The notes: a model not told the origin generated them from the letters alone. A DNA stretch of 64,000 bases from JAKPAM01 sp047601745 (GCA_047601745.1 JASGIS010000001.1:682001-746000), one strand, 5' to 3'. Counted from the stretch's first letter, positions 53,486 to 62,805 are shown. A program made the numbers and translations.

Positions 53486-54505
53486 ATGAAAACCTCGCTG
53501 CCCACCCGCCTCATCGCTTCGCCCACCCGCCGCCGCCTGTCGCTGGGCGCCGCCGCGCTGGCGGCCGGCGGCACGCTCGGCCTGCCGCGTGCGGCAGGCG
53601 CCGCCGATCCGTGGCCGGCCCGGCCCGTCGAATTCGTCGTGCCGTTCCCGCCCGGCGGACCGGTCGACGTGTCGGCGCGCACCGTCACGCAGGCGGTCTC
53701 GGCGCTGTGGCAGCAGCCGGCGGTCGTCGACAACAAGGCCGGCGCCGGCGGCATCGTCGGCGCGCAGCTCGCGGCCAAGCAGCCGGCCGACGGCTACCAC
53801 TTCTTCTTTCCGGCGATCCATCACGCGATCCTGCCGTCGCTGCGCGGCAACCTGCCGTACGACATCGAGAAGGACTTCGTCCCGGTCGCGATGATCACGG
53901 TGTTCCCGATCATCCTGGTCGCCCGCCCGACACTGCCGGTCAACAGCGTCGCCGAGCTGATCGCCTACGCGAAGGCCAACCCGGGCAAGCTCACGTACAG
54001 CTCGTCGGGCGTCGGCGGCGGCACGCACCTGGCCGGCGAACTGTTCGCGAGCATGACCGGCACCAAGCTGCTGCACGTGCCGTACAAGGGCAGCGCGCCG
54101 GCGATGGCCGACCTGCTCGGCGGCCAGGTCGACCTGATGTTCAGCGATGCGCCGACCGCGACCGAGCAGATCAGGGTCGGCAAGGTACGCGCGCTCGGCA
54201 TCTCGACGAAGGCGCGCTCGGCGCTGATGCCCGAGGTGCCGACGATCGCCGAGGCCGGCGTGCCCGGTTACGAATCCAATTCGTGGACCGCGCTGGTCGC
54301 GCCGGCCGGCACGCCCGCGCCGATCGTCGCGCGCGTCAACGCGGACATGGTCAAGGTGCTGAACGATCCGGCCACGCGCGACCGGCTGCTGAAGGTGGGC
54401 GCCGAGCCGATGCCCGGCACGCCCGAGGACCTCAAGCGATTCCTGCATGCCGAGATCGCCAAGTGGTCGAAGATCATCCGCGAGGCGAACATCAAGCCGG
54501 AGTGA
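53486..54505 (+). CDS. Bug/TctC-type tripartite tricarboxylate transporter receptor
   Basis: A 339-residue periplasmic binding protein. The N-terminus has a Tat-like RRRLSLGAAALAAGG signal. The mature part begins PWPARPVEFVVPFPPGGPVDVSAR and holds VVDNKAGAGGIVG, SSGVGGGTHLAGELFA and VPYKGSAPAMADL, the Bug signatures. The ligand is probably a carboxylate. No TctAB genes are near. About one-third diverged from the receptor at 30009, so paralogous rather than duplicated in place. Confidence 0.9.
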   Translation: MKTSLPTRLIASPTRRRLSLGAAALAAGGTLGLPRAAGAADPWPARPVEFVVPFPPGGPVDVSARTVTQAVSALWQQPAVVDNKAGAGGIVGAQLAAKQPADGYHFFFPAIHHAILPSLRGNLPYDIEKDFVPVAMITVFPIILVARPTLPVNSVAELIAYAKANPGKLTYSSSGVGGGTHLAGELFASMTGTKLLHVPYKGSAPAMADLLGGQVDLMFSDAPTATEQIRVGKVRALGISTKARSALMPEVPTIAEAGVPGYESNSWTALVAPAGTPAPIVARVNADMVKVLNDPATRDRLLKVGAEPMPGTPEDLKRFLHAEIAKWSKIIREANIKPE

Positions 54506-54602
54506 GCAGTCGGCGGGCCGGGCGAGCGGCCGGCGACGGCCTCGGCTCCGGCTCCGGCTCCGGCCGCGATCGAGCCGCCCGGTCCGCGCGCGCGTCCAGC
54601 GT

Positions 54603-55832
54603 TCAGAACAGCACGCGGGTGCGGATCGTGCCCGGAACCTCGTTCAGCTTCTGGAGCGCCAGATCCGAGTATTCGGCGTCGATGTCGACGACCACGTAGC
54701 CGATCTTCTCGTTGGTCTGCAGGTACTGCGACGCGATGTTGATCCGGTTGTCGGCGAAGATGCCGTTGATCCGGGACAGCACGCCGGGCACGTTGTGGTG
54801 GATGTGCAGCAGCCGGTGCTTGCCCGGATGGGCGGGCAGCGCCACCTCGGGGAAGTTGACCGAAGTCGTCGACGTGCCGTTGTCGCTGTACTTGATCAGC
54901 TTGGCCGAAACCTCCCGGCCGATGTTCTCCTGCGCCTCGATCGTCGAGCCGCCGATGTGCGGCGTCAGGATCACGTTGTCCATGCTGCGCAGCGGCGTCA
55001 TGAACTCCTCGTCGTTGCTGCGCGGCTCGATCGGGAACACGTCGATCGCCGCGCCCAGCAGCCGCTTCTCGCGCAGCGCCTGCGCCAACGCGTCCAGGTC
55101 GACGACGGTGCCGCGCGAGGCGTTGATCAGCACTGCTTCGCGCTTCATCCGCGCGATCTCCTCGGGCCCGATCATCATCTTCGTCGACGGCAGCTCGGGC
55201 ACGTGCAGGGTGACGACGTCGCTGACCTGCAGCAAATCGGCCAGCGAGCCGACCTGGCGGGCGTTGCCCAGCGGCAGCTTGTCGACGACGTCGTGGAAAC
55301 ACACGCGCATGCCCAGGCCCTCGGCCAGCACCGACAACTGCGTGCCGATCGAGCCGTAGCCGACGATGCCCAGCGTCTTGCCTCGGATCTCGAACGAGCC
55401 GCTGGCCGACTTGTTCCAGCCGCCGCGATGCGCGATCGCGTTCTTGCGCGGCACGTCGCGCAGCAGCAGGATCGCCTCGGCCAGCACCAGCTCGGCGACC
55501 GAGCGGGTGTTCGAGTACGGCGCGTTGAAGACCGCGATGCCGCGCTCGCGCGCCGCGCCCAGGTCGACCTGGTTGGTGCCGATGCAGAAGCAGCCGACGG
55601 CGACCAGCTTCTGCGCGTGCGCGAACACGTCGGCGGTCAGTTGCGTGCGCGAACGGATGCCGAGGAAATGGACGTCGGCGATCCGCCGCTTCAGTTCGTC
55701 CTCGGGCAGCGAGCCGGGCAGCGTTTCGACGTTCCGATAGCCGGCGGCGGCCAGCGATTCGACGGCCGACGGGTGCACGCCTTCGAGCAGCAGGAAACGG
55801 ATCTTGGCTTTGTCGAGCGAGGGTTTGTTCAT
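54603..55832 (-). CDS. serA: D-3-phosphoglycerate dehydrogenase
   Basis: A 409-residue cytoplasmic enzyme making 3-phosphohydroxypyruvate, the first step of serine synthesis. NAD is held by GIVGYGSIGTQ; catalytic residues are in NASRGTVVD (Arg) and LTPHIGGST (His). The C-terminal 80 residues form an ACT domain (HNVPGVLSRINGIFADN), the site of serine feedback inhibition, so this is the E. coli-length (about 410) form. The start at 55832 is chosen because MNKPSLDKAKIRFLLLEG matches the family; an upstream ATG is possible. Confidence 0.94.
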   Translation of the reverse strand: MNKPSLDKAKIRFLLLEGVHPSAVESLAAAGYRNVETLPGSLPEDELKRRIADVHFLGIRSRTQLTADVFAHAQKLVAVGCFCIGTNQVDLGAARERGIAVFNAPYSNTRSVAELVLAEAILLLRDVPRKNAIAHRGGWNKSASGSFEIRGKTLGIVGYGSIGTQLSVLAEGLGMRVCFHDVVDKLPLGNARQVGSLADLLQVSDVVTLHVPELPSTKMMIGPEEIARMKREAVLINASRGTVVDLDALAQALREKRLLGAAIDVFPIEPRSNDEEFMTPLRSMDNVILTPHIGGSTIEAQENIGREVSAKLIKYSDNGTSTTSVNFPEVALPAHPGKHRLLHIHHNVPGVLSRINGIFADNRINIASQYLQTNEKIGYVVVDIDAEYSDLALQKLNEVPGTIRTRVLF

Positions 55833-55950
55833 TGTCGGGACGGACGCGTGAGAGGCTGCCACATGTTCCGCAATGATCCACGCAAAAGCAATCCCGTGGT
55901 CCGCAGTCGGGAATTGGCCACGGATCGGCGCGGCGCCGCACCGGCACCGG

Positions 55951-56063
55951 CACCCGCACCCGCACCCGCACCCGCACCCGCACCCGCTACCTGCTACCCG
56001 CTACCTGCTACCTGCTACCTGCTACCTGCTACCTGCTACCTGCTACCTGCTGCCCGCTGCCCG
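55951..56063. repeat. 6-bp and 7-bp tandem repeats upstream of the PaaY homologue
   Basis: Six CACCCG units (55951-55986) run directly into eleven 7-bp units (CTACCTG, with CTACCCG and CTGCCCG variants; 55987-56063). They fill the space between divergent serA and paaY, close to both starts. Their length could vary between strains and shift promoter spacing. Confidence 0.92.
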
Positions 56064-56119
56064 CCGGACAAATCGACGACAATCGCCGTGCATCAGCCCC
56101 CGCTTCACAGGAGACGCCC

Positions 56120-56734
56120 ATGGACAACCCGAGCCCGATCGACGCCCTGCCGCAGGTCTACAGCTTCGAGCGCCTGATCCCGGTCATCGACCCGAGCGCG
56201 TACGTGCATCCGTCGGTCGTGCTGATCGGCGACGTGATCATCGGCCCGCGCTGTTACGTCGGCGCCGGCGCGGTGCTGCGCGGCGACTTCGGCCGCATCG
56301 AGCTACGCGCCGAAGCCAACCTGCAGGACAACTGCGTCGTCCATTCGCTGCCCGACTTCGACTGCGTGATGGAAGAGCGCAGCCACATCGGCCACGGCGC
56401 CGTGATCCACGGCTGCCGGATCGGCCACGACGCGCTGGTCGGCATGAACGCCGTCGTGCTCGACCGCGCGATCGTCGGCGCCTACGCGATCGTCGGCGCG
56501 ATGTCGCTGGTCAAGATCGGCGGCCGGATCCCGCCGAAGGTGCTGGCCACCGGCGTGCCGGCGCGCGTCGTGCGCGAGCTGTCGCAGGCGCAGATCGACG
56601 GCAAGGCCGTCGGCACCGACTCGTACATCGAGCTGGCCCGCCGCAGCAGGTCCGGCTGCGAACGCGTCGCCGCGCTGACGGCCGTCGAACCCGACCGCCC
56701 GCGCTCGCACTGGACGTTCTGGCAGACGTCCTGA
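56120..56734 (+). CDS. paaY: PaaY-like hexapeptide-repeat protein
   Basis: A 204-residue left-handed beta-helix protein. FERLIPVIDPSAYVHPSVVLIGDVIIG, GAVLRGDFGRIELR, ANLQDNCVVH, HIGHGAVIHGCRIG and ALVGMNAVVLDRA agree with PaaY/CaiE proteins; the His residues could bind zinc. PaaY acts as a thioesterase that rescues CoA in phenylacetate breakdown. No paa operon is here, so it may instead be a gamma-carbonic-anhydrase-like protein. The ligases and PaaK homologue in the window fit aromatic-acid metabolism. Confidence 0.75.
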   Translation: MDNPSPIDALPQVYSFERLIPVIDPSAYVHPSVVLIGDVIIGPRCYVGAGAVLRGDFGRIELRAEANLQDNCVVHSLPDFDCVMEERSHIGHGAVIHGCRIGHDALVGMNAVVLDRAIVGAYAIVGAMSLVKIGGRIPPKVLATGVPARVVRELSQAQIDGKAVGTDSYIELARRSRSGCERVAALTAVEPDRPRSHWTFWQTS

Positions 56735-56837
56735 CGCGGTCGGTGCCCGCCCGGGCCGCGGTTTACCGGTACGGGGCGGTAGGCTATCCTCCCCGGCACC
56801 CGCTCCCCATCCTTCACGCTCATCACAAGGGAACCAC

Positions 56838-57965
56838 ATGGCATTGATCGATCGCGTCAAGGCAATCCTGCTGACTCCCAAGACCGAGTGGCCCGTCATC
56901 GAACAGGAGCCCGGCGACATCGCCGGCATCTACAAGGACTACCTTGTCTTCCTGGTCGCGATCCCGGCGCTGGCCGGTTTCATCGGCATGTCGATCGTCG
57001 GCCTCGGCGGCATCGTCCCGGTCCGCGTGCCGTTCTTCAGCGGGCTCGTCAACGGCATCCTGCATTACCTGCTGACGCTGGTGCTGATCTACGTGCTCGC
57101 GCTGATCGTCGACGCGCTCGCGCCGACCTTCGGCGGCACGAAGAACGCGCTGGCCGCTTTCAAGCTCGTCGCTTATGGGATGACGGCGTCGCTGGTCGCC
57201 GGCGCGCTGACGATCATCCCGGTGCTCGCGCCGCTGGCGGTGATCGGCAGCCTGTACTCGCTGTACCTGTTCTACGTCGGCCTGCCGGTGCTGATGAAGT
57301 GTCCGCCCGAGAAGGCATTGCCCTACACGGCCGTGCTGGTCGTCTGCGCGATCATCGCGTCGGTGCTGCTGGCCGCGATCACCAAGCCGGCGATCGCGCC
57401 GCTGGCCTCGTCGGGCGGCCCGGGCGCCGTCGCGATCGACGCGCCCGGCAGCCGCGAAGCCAGGACCGACACCGCCCGGCTCGACGACGCGTCGCGCAAG
57501 CCGCAGCCGGTCGGCAGCCGCGACCCGATCCCGTCCGACGTGCTCAAGGCGGTGCTGCCCGACAGCATCGGCGACCTGCGACGCGTGACGCTCGACGTGC
57601 AGTCGGGCGCCGCGATGGGCATCCAGAGCGCCACCGCCGAAGCCGAGTACCAGGGCGGCGACCGCTCGGTGAACCTGAAGATCGTCGACATGGGCGGGCT
57701 CGCCGGGCTGGCCGCGATCGCCAACTGGGCGAACATCACCGGCGAGAAGGAAACCGCCACGTCGATCGAGAAGACCTACAAGGACGGCAGCCGGACGATC
57801 AAGGAAAGCGCGCGCAAGGACGGCTCGCGCGCCGAGTACTCGGTGATCCTCGAGAACGGCGTCATCATCGAAATCGAAGGCCGCGGCGTCGACCTGCGCG
57901 CGCTGAAGACCGTCGCCGAAAGCATGAGCCTGTCCAAACTCGAAAGCTACAAGCGCAAGGGCTGA
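56838..57965 (+). CDS. Yip1-domain membrane protein with a periplasmic or soluble C-terminal domain
   Basis: A 375-residue protein. Residues about 5-190 hold the Yip1 domain with five helices (PKTEWPVIEQEPGDIAGIYKDY at the start, then LTLVLIYVLALIVDAL). A 160-residue polar C-terminus follows, rich in repeating charge. The C-terminal part is not recognised; it looks like a soluble sensor or binding domain. Gram-negative Yip1 proteins are uncharacterised. The gene is alone. Confidence 0.75.
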   Translation: MALIDRVKAILLTPKTEWPVIEQEPGDIAGIYKDYLVFLVAIPALAGFIGMSIVGLGGIVPVRVPFFSGLVNGILHYLLTLVLIYVLALIVDALAPTFGGTKNALAAFKLVAYGMTASLVAGALTIIPVLAPLAVIGSLYSLYLFYVGLPVLMKCPPEKALPYTAVLVVCAIIASVLLAAITKPAIAPLASSGGPGAVAIDAPGSREARTDTARLDDASRKPQPVGSRDPIPSDVLKAVLPDSIGDLRRVTLDVQSGAAMGIQSATAEAEYQGGDRSVNLKIVDMGGLAGLAAIANWANITGEKETATSIEKTYKDGSRTIKESARKDGSRAEYSVILENGVIIEIEGRGVDLRALKTVAESMSLSKLESYKRKG

Positions 57966-58055
57966 GTCCGGCCCCCTCCGCCCCCCGGGACCGGCATCGC
58001 CCGGCGACGCCCGCCGCCCTCGCCCACTCTCCCGCTCGCCGACCAGCCCCCCCTG

Positions 58056-59705
58056 CTATCGATCCTCGCTGCGGACGACGACGTTCGGCGCCGTCGGCGA
58101 CAACGCGAGCCGCAATACCCGCTCCAACGGCTTTTCCGACGCGGTCTTCGGAATCTCGTCGACGAACTGCAGATAGGTCGGAATGCTGTTGCGTTCGAGC
58201 CGGGCTTCGCACAGCGCGAATATCGACGCCGCGTCGCGTACGCCGGGATCGCGGGTCACGATGGCGGCGACGACGTCCTTCTCGCCCGGCGTGCCGGAGC
58301 GGCCGGGCACGCCGTAGACGAACACGTCGCTGATGTCCGGATGCTCGGCGAGTTCCTTCTCGATGAAGCCCGGCGAGATGAAGTCGCCGTTGCGGCGGAT
58401 CTCGTTGCCGCGGCGATGCATGAAGTAGAACCAGCCCTGCTCGTCGCGGTAACCGATGTCGCCCATCCTGAGCCAGCCGCCGCGCGTCTTGTCCGCCGAC
58501 GCCTCGGGATTGCCGTGATAGGTGACGACGAACGGCGTGCCGTCAGCGTTTTCGAACGCTATCTCGCCGGGCACGAACGGCGCGCACGGTTCGTCGTCAT
58601 CGTCGACGACGTGCGCGATCAGGTTCGGCGGCGGCCGGCCGATGCTGCCGATCGGGCCCTCTCCGGGCCGATTGACCAGCAGTCCGCCCTCGGCCGCGCC
58701 GTAGAACTCGAGCACCTGCACGCCGAAGCGCGCCGAGAATTCGGCCCACATGTTCTTCGGCATGCCGGCCCCGACGACCAGCCGCAGCGGATTGTCGGCC
58801 TCCTGCGGCGTCGGCGGCTCGCTGTGGATCGCGCTGAACATGCCTCCGAGCAGGTTCATCGTCGTACAGCGGAACTCGCCGATGACCCGCCACAACTGCC
58901 GCTTGCTGAAGCGGCGGCTGATGACGGTGCGAACGCCGTTGTACAACGCGCCGCCCAGCGTGATCGCCAGCGCGTTGGCGTGGGTCAGCGACAGGCCCGT
59001 GTACATCCGGTCCGACGACAGCACGCCGAAGGTCCGCAGCATGTCACCGACCGCCGCATAGCGGCGGTAGCTGCCGACGATCGCCTTCGGATCGCCGGTC
59101 GTCCCCGACGTGAACAGCATCTGCATCGGCATGTCGAGCTCGTCGCCGCGCACCGGCAACGGCGCGCCGCCGGGCCGCACGACGTCGGCCAGCCACTCGA
59201 CGCGGGCCGGCGGCATCGCGACCGGTTCGTCGCCGCGCTCGCCGACCAGCAGCACCCATTCGACGCCGCGGGTCTGTCCGATCACCTCGCGCAGCGATTC
59301 GGCGCAGTAGTCAGCGGCGATCACGCCCTTGCAGCCGGCCGATTCGAGCATGAACTGCAGCTTCTTGCCGCGGGTGCGCGGATCGATCGGCACGAACACC
59401 GTCCCCAGGATCGACGAGGCCACCATCGCATCGACGAACTCGGGATGATTGCGCATCAGCAGCGCGAAGCGGTCGCCGCGGCGCAGGCCCCGCTCCGACA
59501 GCGCCGTGGCGATCGACTGGCCGTGCGCCCACAGGCTCGCGTATCCGCGATGCACGACCCGCATCTCGCCGGGCCCGTCGTGGTCGACGAAGCTCAGCAG
59601 TTCGGCGTCGCCGTCACCGGCGGCGCGATCCCGGATCAGCTCGCCCAGCGGAACGGCGGGCGCCTCGGCGAGCGCGGCCCCCGCCGCGTCGGTCGGCGCC
59701 GGCAT
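58056..59705 (-). CDS. CaiC-like AMP-forming acyl-CoA ligase
   Basis: A 549-residue adenylate-forming enzyme. P-loop LFTSGTTGDPKA, EFYGAAEGG, WLRMGDIGYRDEQG and the catalytic lysine region KTASEKPLER are present. It resembles crotonobetaine/carnitine-CoA ligases and other medium-chain ligases. Translation starts at ATG 59705, coupled to the receptor's stop (TGATG); GTG at 59708 is an alternative. Third gene of the operon SDR-receptor-ligase. The pairing of receptor and ligase suggests that the imported acid is activated at once. Confidence 0.87.
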   Translation of the reverse strand: MPAPTDAAGAALAEAPAVPLGELIRDRAAGDGDAELLSFVDHDGPGEMRVVHRGYASLWAHGQSIATALSERGLRRGDRFALLMRNHPEFVDAMVASSILGTVFVPIDPRTRGKKLQFMLESAGCKGVIAADYCAESLREVIGQTRGVEWVLLVGERGDEPVAMPPARVEWLADVVRPGGAPLPVRGDELDMPMQMLFTSGTTGDPKAIVGSYRRYAAVGDMLRTFGVLSSDRMYTGLSLTHANALAITLGGALYNGVRTVISRRFSKRQLWRVIGEFRCTTMNLLGGMFSAIHSEPPTPQEADNPLRLVVGAGMPKNMWAEFSARFGVQVLEFYGAAEGGLLVNRPGEGPIGSIGRPPPNLIAHVVDDDDEPCAPFVPGEIAFENADGTPFVVTYHGNPEASADKTRGGWLRMGDIGYRDEQGWFYFMHRRGNEIRRNGDFISPGFIEKELAEHPDISDVFVYGVPGRSGTPGEKDVVAAIVTRDPGVRDAASIFALCEARLERNSIPTYLQFVDEIPKTASEKPLERVLRLALSPTAPNVVVRSEDR

Positions 59706-60892
59706 CACGCGATGCTCCGCCAGCCGGTTCCGTCGAACCGCTGGAACTTCACGCCGCGGATCGGATGCCGCTGGTCAGGGCTGGTCTTCACGCGCAGGCC
59801 GGGCAGCAGCAGCGGCAGGTCCATGTCCAGGCGCGCGGTCTGCTTGATGATGTTCTCGCGCGACAGGTCGTTGCCGCACTGGGTCAGCACCTGGACCAGC
59901 AGTTGCGCCTGCAGCGTCCCATAAGTGGCCAGGTTGTCGCGCGGCTGGCCGGGGTTGTACTTGTCCATGAAGGCCTTCCATTCGGCCATCCGAGGATCCT
60001 CGCCCCAGGTCGGATCGGCCGGATCCTTCATGAACGCCGCGGCCATCACGCCCTTCGAGCGCTGCAGGCCGGCCGCCTCGAGCACGTTCTTGACCGAGGT
60101 CGAGTTCTGGTTGACGAACAGTTGCGGCTGCCAGCCCATGTCGGCCGCCTTGCGGATCGCCTGCGCGGTCGCCTTCGGCGATCCCCAGAACATGAACACG
60201 TCGGCGCCGCTGGTCTGCGCGGTGATCACCTGCGAATCGACGGTCGGATCCGAGACCTCGTGCGTCAGCTCGGACACGAGCTGCTTCGACGCGCCGAGCG
60301 CGGCCAGCCCGCTCTTGACGCCGCGCAGGAAATCCTTGCCCGCGTCATCGTTCTGGTAGCAGACGGCGATCTTCGCGTCGGGCTTGCCGGCGATCACGTG
60401 AGCCGCCGTCTCGCGCCCCTCGTCGGAGAACAGCGGCTGGAAGCCCAGGCTCCACGGGTATTTCTTGATCTCGTCGGCCCAGCTCGCCGCGCCGGAGCCG
60501 ACGAACAACTGCGGCACCTTCTTGGCGTTCAGGTAAGCGCGCACCGCCAGCGAGGTCGGCGTACCGGTCGTCGCCGCCATCAGCAGGACCTCGTCCTGCT
60601 CGACGAGCTTGCGCGTGGCTTCGACGGTCTTCGGCGGACTGTAGCCGTCATCGAGCTGAAGCACGTTGATCTTGCGGCCGCCGATGCCGCCGCGGTCGTT
60701 GATCATCTGCATGTAGCCCTTGAACACGATCGCCCCGACCGCGTAGGCGGTCGCCGGCCCGCTCAGCGCGGTCGTCTGCCCGATGCGGATCTCGCCGGCA
60801 CTTACCCCCGGGGTCTGCGCCCGCAGCACGGCGGGTGCGCCGGCCATGCCCACGGCGCCCGCCGCCACCAGAAACTCTCTCCTGCTCGTCAC
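59705..60892 (-). CDS. Liv-type ABC transporter substrate-binding protein (Tat-exported)
   Basis: A 395-residue periplasmic receptor. The signal MTSRREFLVAAGAVGMAG is a twin-arginine type, cleaved after LRA. The binding fold has IRIGQTTALSGP, GGIGGRKINV, SPPKTVEATRKLVEQDEV and CYQNDDAGKDFL. It shares those segments with the partial receptor at 1-348. The permease and ATPases are not in this operon; it may use LivHMGF from 5942-11301 or another locus. Sits between the SDR and ligase genes. Confidence 0.9.
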   Translation of the reverse strand: MTSRREFLVAAGAVGMAGAPAVLRAQTPGVSAGEIRIGQTTALSGPATAYAVGAIVFKGYMQMINDRGGIGGRKINVLQLDDGYSPPKTVEATRKLVEQDEVLLMAATTGTPTSLAVRAYLNAKKVPQLFVGSGAASWADEIKKYPWSLGFQPLFSDEGRETAAHVIAGKPDAKIAVCYQNDDAGKDFLRGVKSGLAALGASKQLVSELTHEVSDPTVDSQVITAQTSGADVFMFWGSPKATAQAIRKAADMGWQPQLFVNQNSTSVKNVLEAAGLQRSKGVMAAAFMKDPADPTWGEDPRMAEWKAFMDKYNPGQPRDNLATYGTLQAQLLVQVLTQCGNDLSRENIIKQTARLDMDLPLLLPGLRVKTSPDQRHPIRGVKFQRFDGTGWRSIA

Positions 60893-60999
60893 TGTCCTGT
60901 CTCCTTGCTTCGTATGCAGGCACCATCGATCGACCGGGGCGGCCGACCGTCATCGCCGCCGATGGCCATCGCCGTCGACGTCGTCCATCGGCCGCTCCG

Positions 61000-61815
61000 T
61001 CAGGAACGCGCCGCGGGGAACGGGCCGGCGCGCTTGTGCAGCCCGCCGTCCACCACCAGTTCGGATCCGTTGATATAGGACGCGTCGTCGCTGGCCAGGA
61101 AGACCGCTGCGGCCGCGGCCTCGCGGACCTGCCCCATCTTTCCGGTCGGCGACGCCCGGTCGCGCGACGCGAGCAGGTCGTCGATGCCCTTGCCGTGGGC
61201 CGCGGCCAGTTGCTCCCGGACCAGCGGCGTGTCGATCATGCCGAGCAGCAGCACGTTCGAGCGGATGCCCTGCGCCGCGTACTGCGTGGCCACCGAGTGC
61301 GACAAGCCGTTCATCGCCGCCTTGCTGGCGGTGTACGCGCAATAAGCGGTCGACGGCGAGCGGATCGAAGCGACCGAGGACACGTTGACGACCGCGCCGC
61401 GCCGCTGGCTCAGCATGTGCGGCAGCACGTGCTTGTAGCAAACGAAAGCCGAGCGCACGTTGACCGCGAACGCGCGGTCCCATGCCGCTTCGCTCAGCTC
61501 GATCGGCCCGCCGAGCGGAACGATGCCGACGTTGTTGACGAGCACGTCGATGCGGCCGAAGCGTTCGATCGCCCGCGCGACGACGCCGGCGATCTGCGCG
61601 GAGTCCGACGCGTCGGCGGTCTCGGCCTCGCCCGACAGGCCTTCGGCGGCGATCATGTCGGCCGTCCGCCGCGCCGCTTCGCGATCGATGTCGATCGCCA
61701 CGACCGAAGCGCCTTCTCGCGCGAAGGCGATCGCGATCGCGCGACCGATGCCGACGCTGTCGCCGGAGGAACCCGCGCCGACGATCAGCGCGACGCGTCC
61801 GTTCAACTTACCCAT
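61000..61815 (-). CDS. Short-chain dehydrogenase/reductase
   Basis: A 271-residue NAD(P)-dependent oxidoreductase. The cofactor loop is GAGSSGDSVGIGRA, a few residues longer than the usual TGxxxGIG. Catalytic residues are Ser147/148 in NVSSVAS, Tyr161 and Lys165 in YTASK, with NNVG and VDGGLHKR as expected. A GGGAGG site precedes the ATG at 61815, which overlaps the leader ORF's stop. First enzyme gene of the TetR-controlled operon. Substrate is likely a hydroxyacyl or alcohol intermediate. Confidence 0.9.
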   Translation of the reverse strand: MGKLNGRVALIVGAGSSGDSVGIGRAIAIAFAREGASVVAIDIDREAARRTADMIAAEGLSGEAETADASDSAQIAGVVARAIERFGRIDVLVNNVGIVPLGGPIELSEAAWDRAFAVNVRSAFVCYKHVLPHMLSQRRGAVVNVSSVASIRSPSTAYCAYTASKAAMNGLSHSVATQYAAQGIRSNVLLLGMIDTPLVREQLAAAHGKGIDDLLASRDRASPTGKMGQVREAAAAAVFLASDDASYINGSELVVDGGLHKRAGPFPAARS

Positions 61816-61891
61816 GCGTCCGGCCTCCCGGCGCGCGCCGTTCCGGCGTCGACCGCCCGGCGGGCGTCGAACGGATGTCGGGCATCTGCAT
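61808..61891 (-). CDS. Possible 27-residue leader peptide overlapping the SDR start
   Basis: ATG at 61891 has a strong GAGGAG ribosome site seven bases before it. The frame MQMPDIRSTPAGRS...HG ends in TAA at 61808-61810, overlapping the SDR start codon. Arg/Pro-rich, with no family. It could couple translation, or act as a leader. No evidence beyond signals. Confidence 0.35.
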   Translation of the reverse strand: MQMPDIRSTPAGRSTPERRAPGGRTHG

Positions 61892-62026
61892 CGCTGGTCT
61901 CCTCGTCTCGTCTCGTCGTATCGCCATCCCGATCCGCGGCCTTCGGGCCGCCGTCGATGCGCTTCGATGCCGCCCGTCGCCCGCCCGGTCGGGGCGTGAT
62001 ATCGGCGCGGGTTCGTTCGAATCGAG

Positions 62027-62062
62027 TTTATGGTACCGAATAAAACTGATTGGTACCATTAA
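62027..62062. promoter_or_regulatory. Palindromic operator between the SDR operon and the TetR gene
   Basis: ATGGTACC (62030-62037) and GGTACCAT (62052-62059) form an inverted repeat with 14 bases between; with one mismatch the arms extend to TTWATGGTACC. Each half contains the self-palindrome GGTACC. The element sits in the only A+T-rich stretch between the divergent SDR and TetR genes, where both promoters must lie. It is the expected binding site for the TetR protein encoded next to it. Confidence 0.75.
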
Positions 62063-62166
62063 TTTTTTACCCTGGAGTCAATCCTCGTCCGCCGGCCGCG
62101 AATCGGCAGCCGGCTCCCCACCGATCCCTTTCGGGAACGGGGGCGGCGCTGTGCTATATCTGGGCG

Positions 62167-62805
62167 ATGCGAACGGAACGCACCAACGAGCAGTTCGAAA
62201 AGGAACTGGCCGACCTCATCAAGGCGCGCGGCATCTCGGCTTTCTCGGTCGCGGAACTGGCGGCGACGCTGCGCTGCTCGCGCCGCCGTCTGTACGAGAT
62301 CGCCGCGACCAAGGACGGCCTGCTGCACCACGTGGCCAAGGCGCATTTCGATGCGATGCTGCAGCACGGCTACGAAGCGGCCGCCGGCGAAACCGATCCG
62401 GCCCGCGCGATCGTCGCGTACCTGTACGTCGGCGTGACCTCGACCGAACCGCTGAGCCAGGCCTTCCTGAAGGATCTCGAATCGACGAGCCGGGGCCGGC
62501 AGATCTTCGACCGGTATCAGACAGGTCGAGCCGCGGGGATACGGCAGATCGTCGATCAAGGCATTCGACTGGGCGTGTTCAATTCGCACAACTCGCTGGT
62601 CGCGGCCGAGGTGCTGCTCGGCCTGTCGATGCGGATCCGCCGTCCGGAGTTCCTCGCCCGGGCCGGGCTGACGATCTCGGAGGCTTTCCGCGAGTCGTAC
62701 GAGATGGTCCTGCAGGGCCTGCTGAAGGAACCGAAAACTAAGCGCCCGACGCGCCGGGCGGACGGACCTCGGACGGCAACGAATCGCCGGTCGCCGCGAG
62801 CCTGA
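62167..62805 (+). CDS. TetR/AcrR-family transcriptional regulator
   Basis: A 212-residue regulator. Residues about 10-55 form the helix-turn-helix (ISAFSVAELAATLRCSRRRLYEIAATKDGLL), with the recognition helix CSRRRLYEI. The ligand domain follows, and the C-terminal 20 residues are basic. It begins after an A+T-rich leader and lies divergently from the SDR/receptor/ligase operon. Probably represses both by binding the GGTACC palindrome and releases on binding an acyl-CoA or acid. Confidence 0.88.
   Translation: MRTERTNEQFEKELADLIKARGISAFSVAELAATLRCSRRRLYEIAATKDGLLHHVAKAHFDAMLQHGYEAAAGETDPARAIVAYLYVGVTSTEPLSQAFLKDLESTSRGRQIFDRYQTGRAAGIRQIVDQGIRLGVFNSHNSLVAAEVLLGLSMRIRRPEFLARAGLTISEAFRESYEMVLQGLLKEPKTKRPTRRADGPRTATNRRSPRA

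Noticed and set aside
55987..56063. Possible CRISPR array
   Set aside because: The units are 7 bases and directly adjacent, with no spacers and no cas genes. It is a microsatellite. The same reason excludes the tract at 34971.
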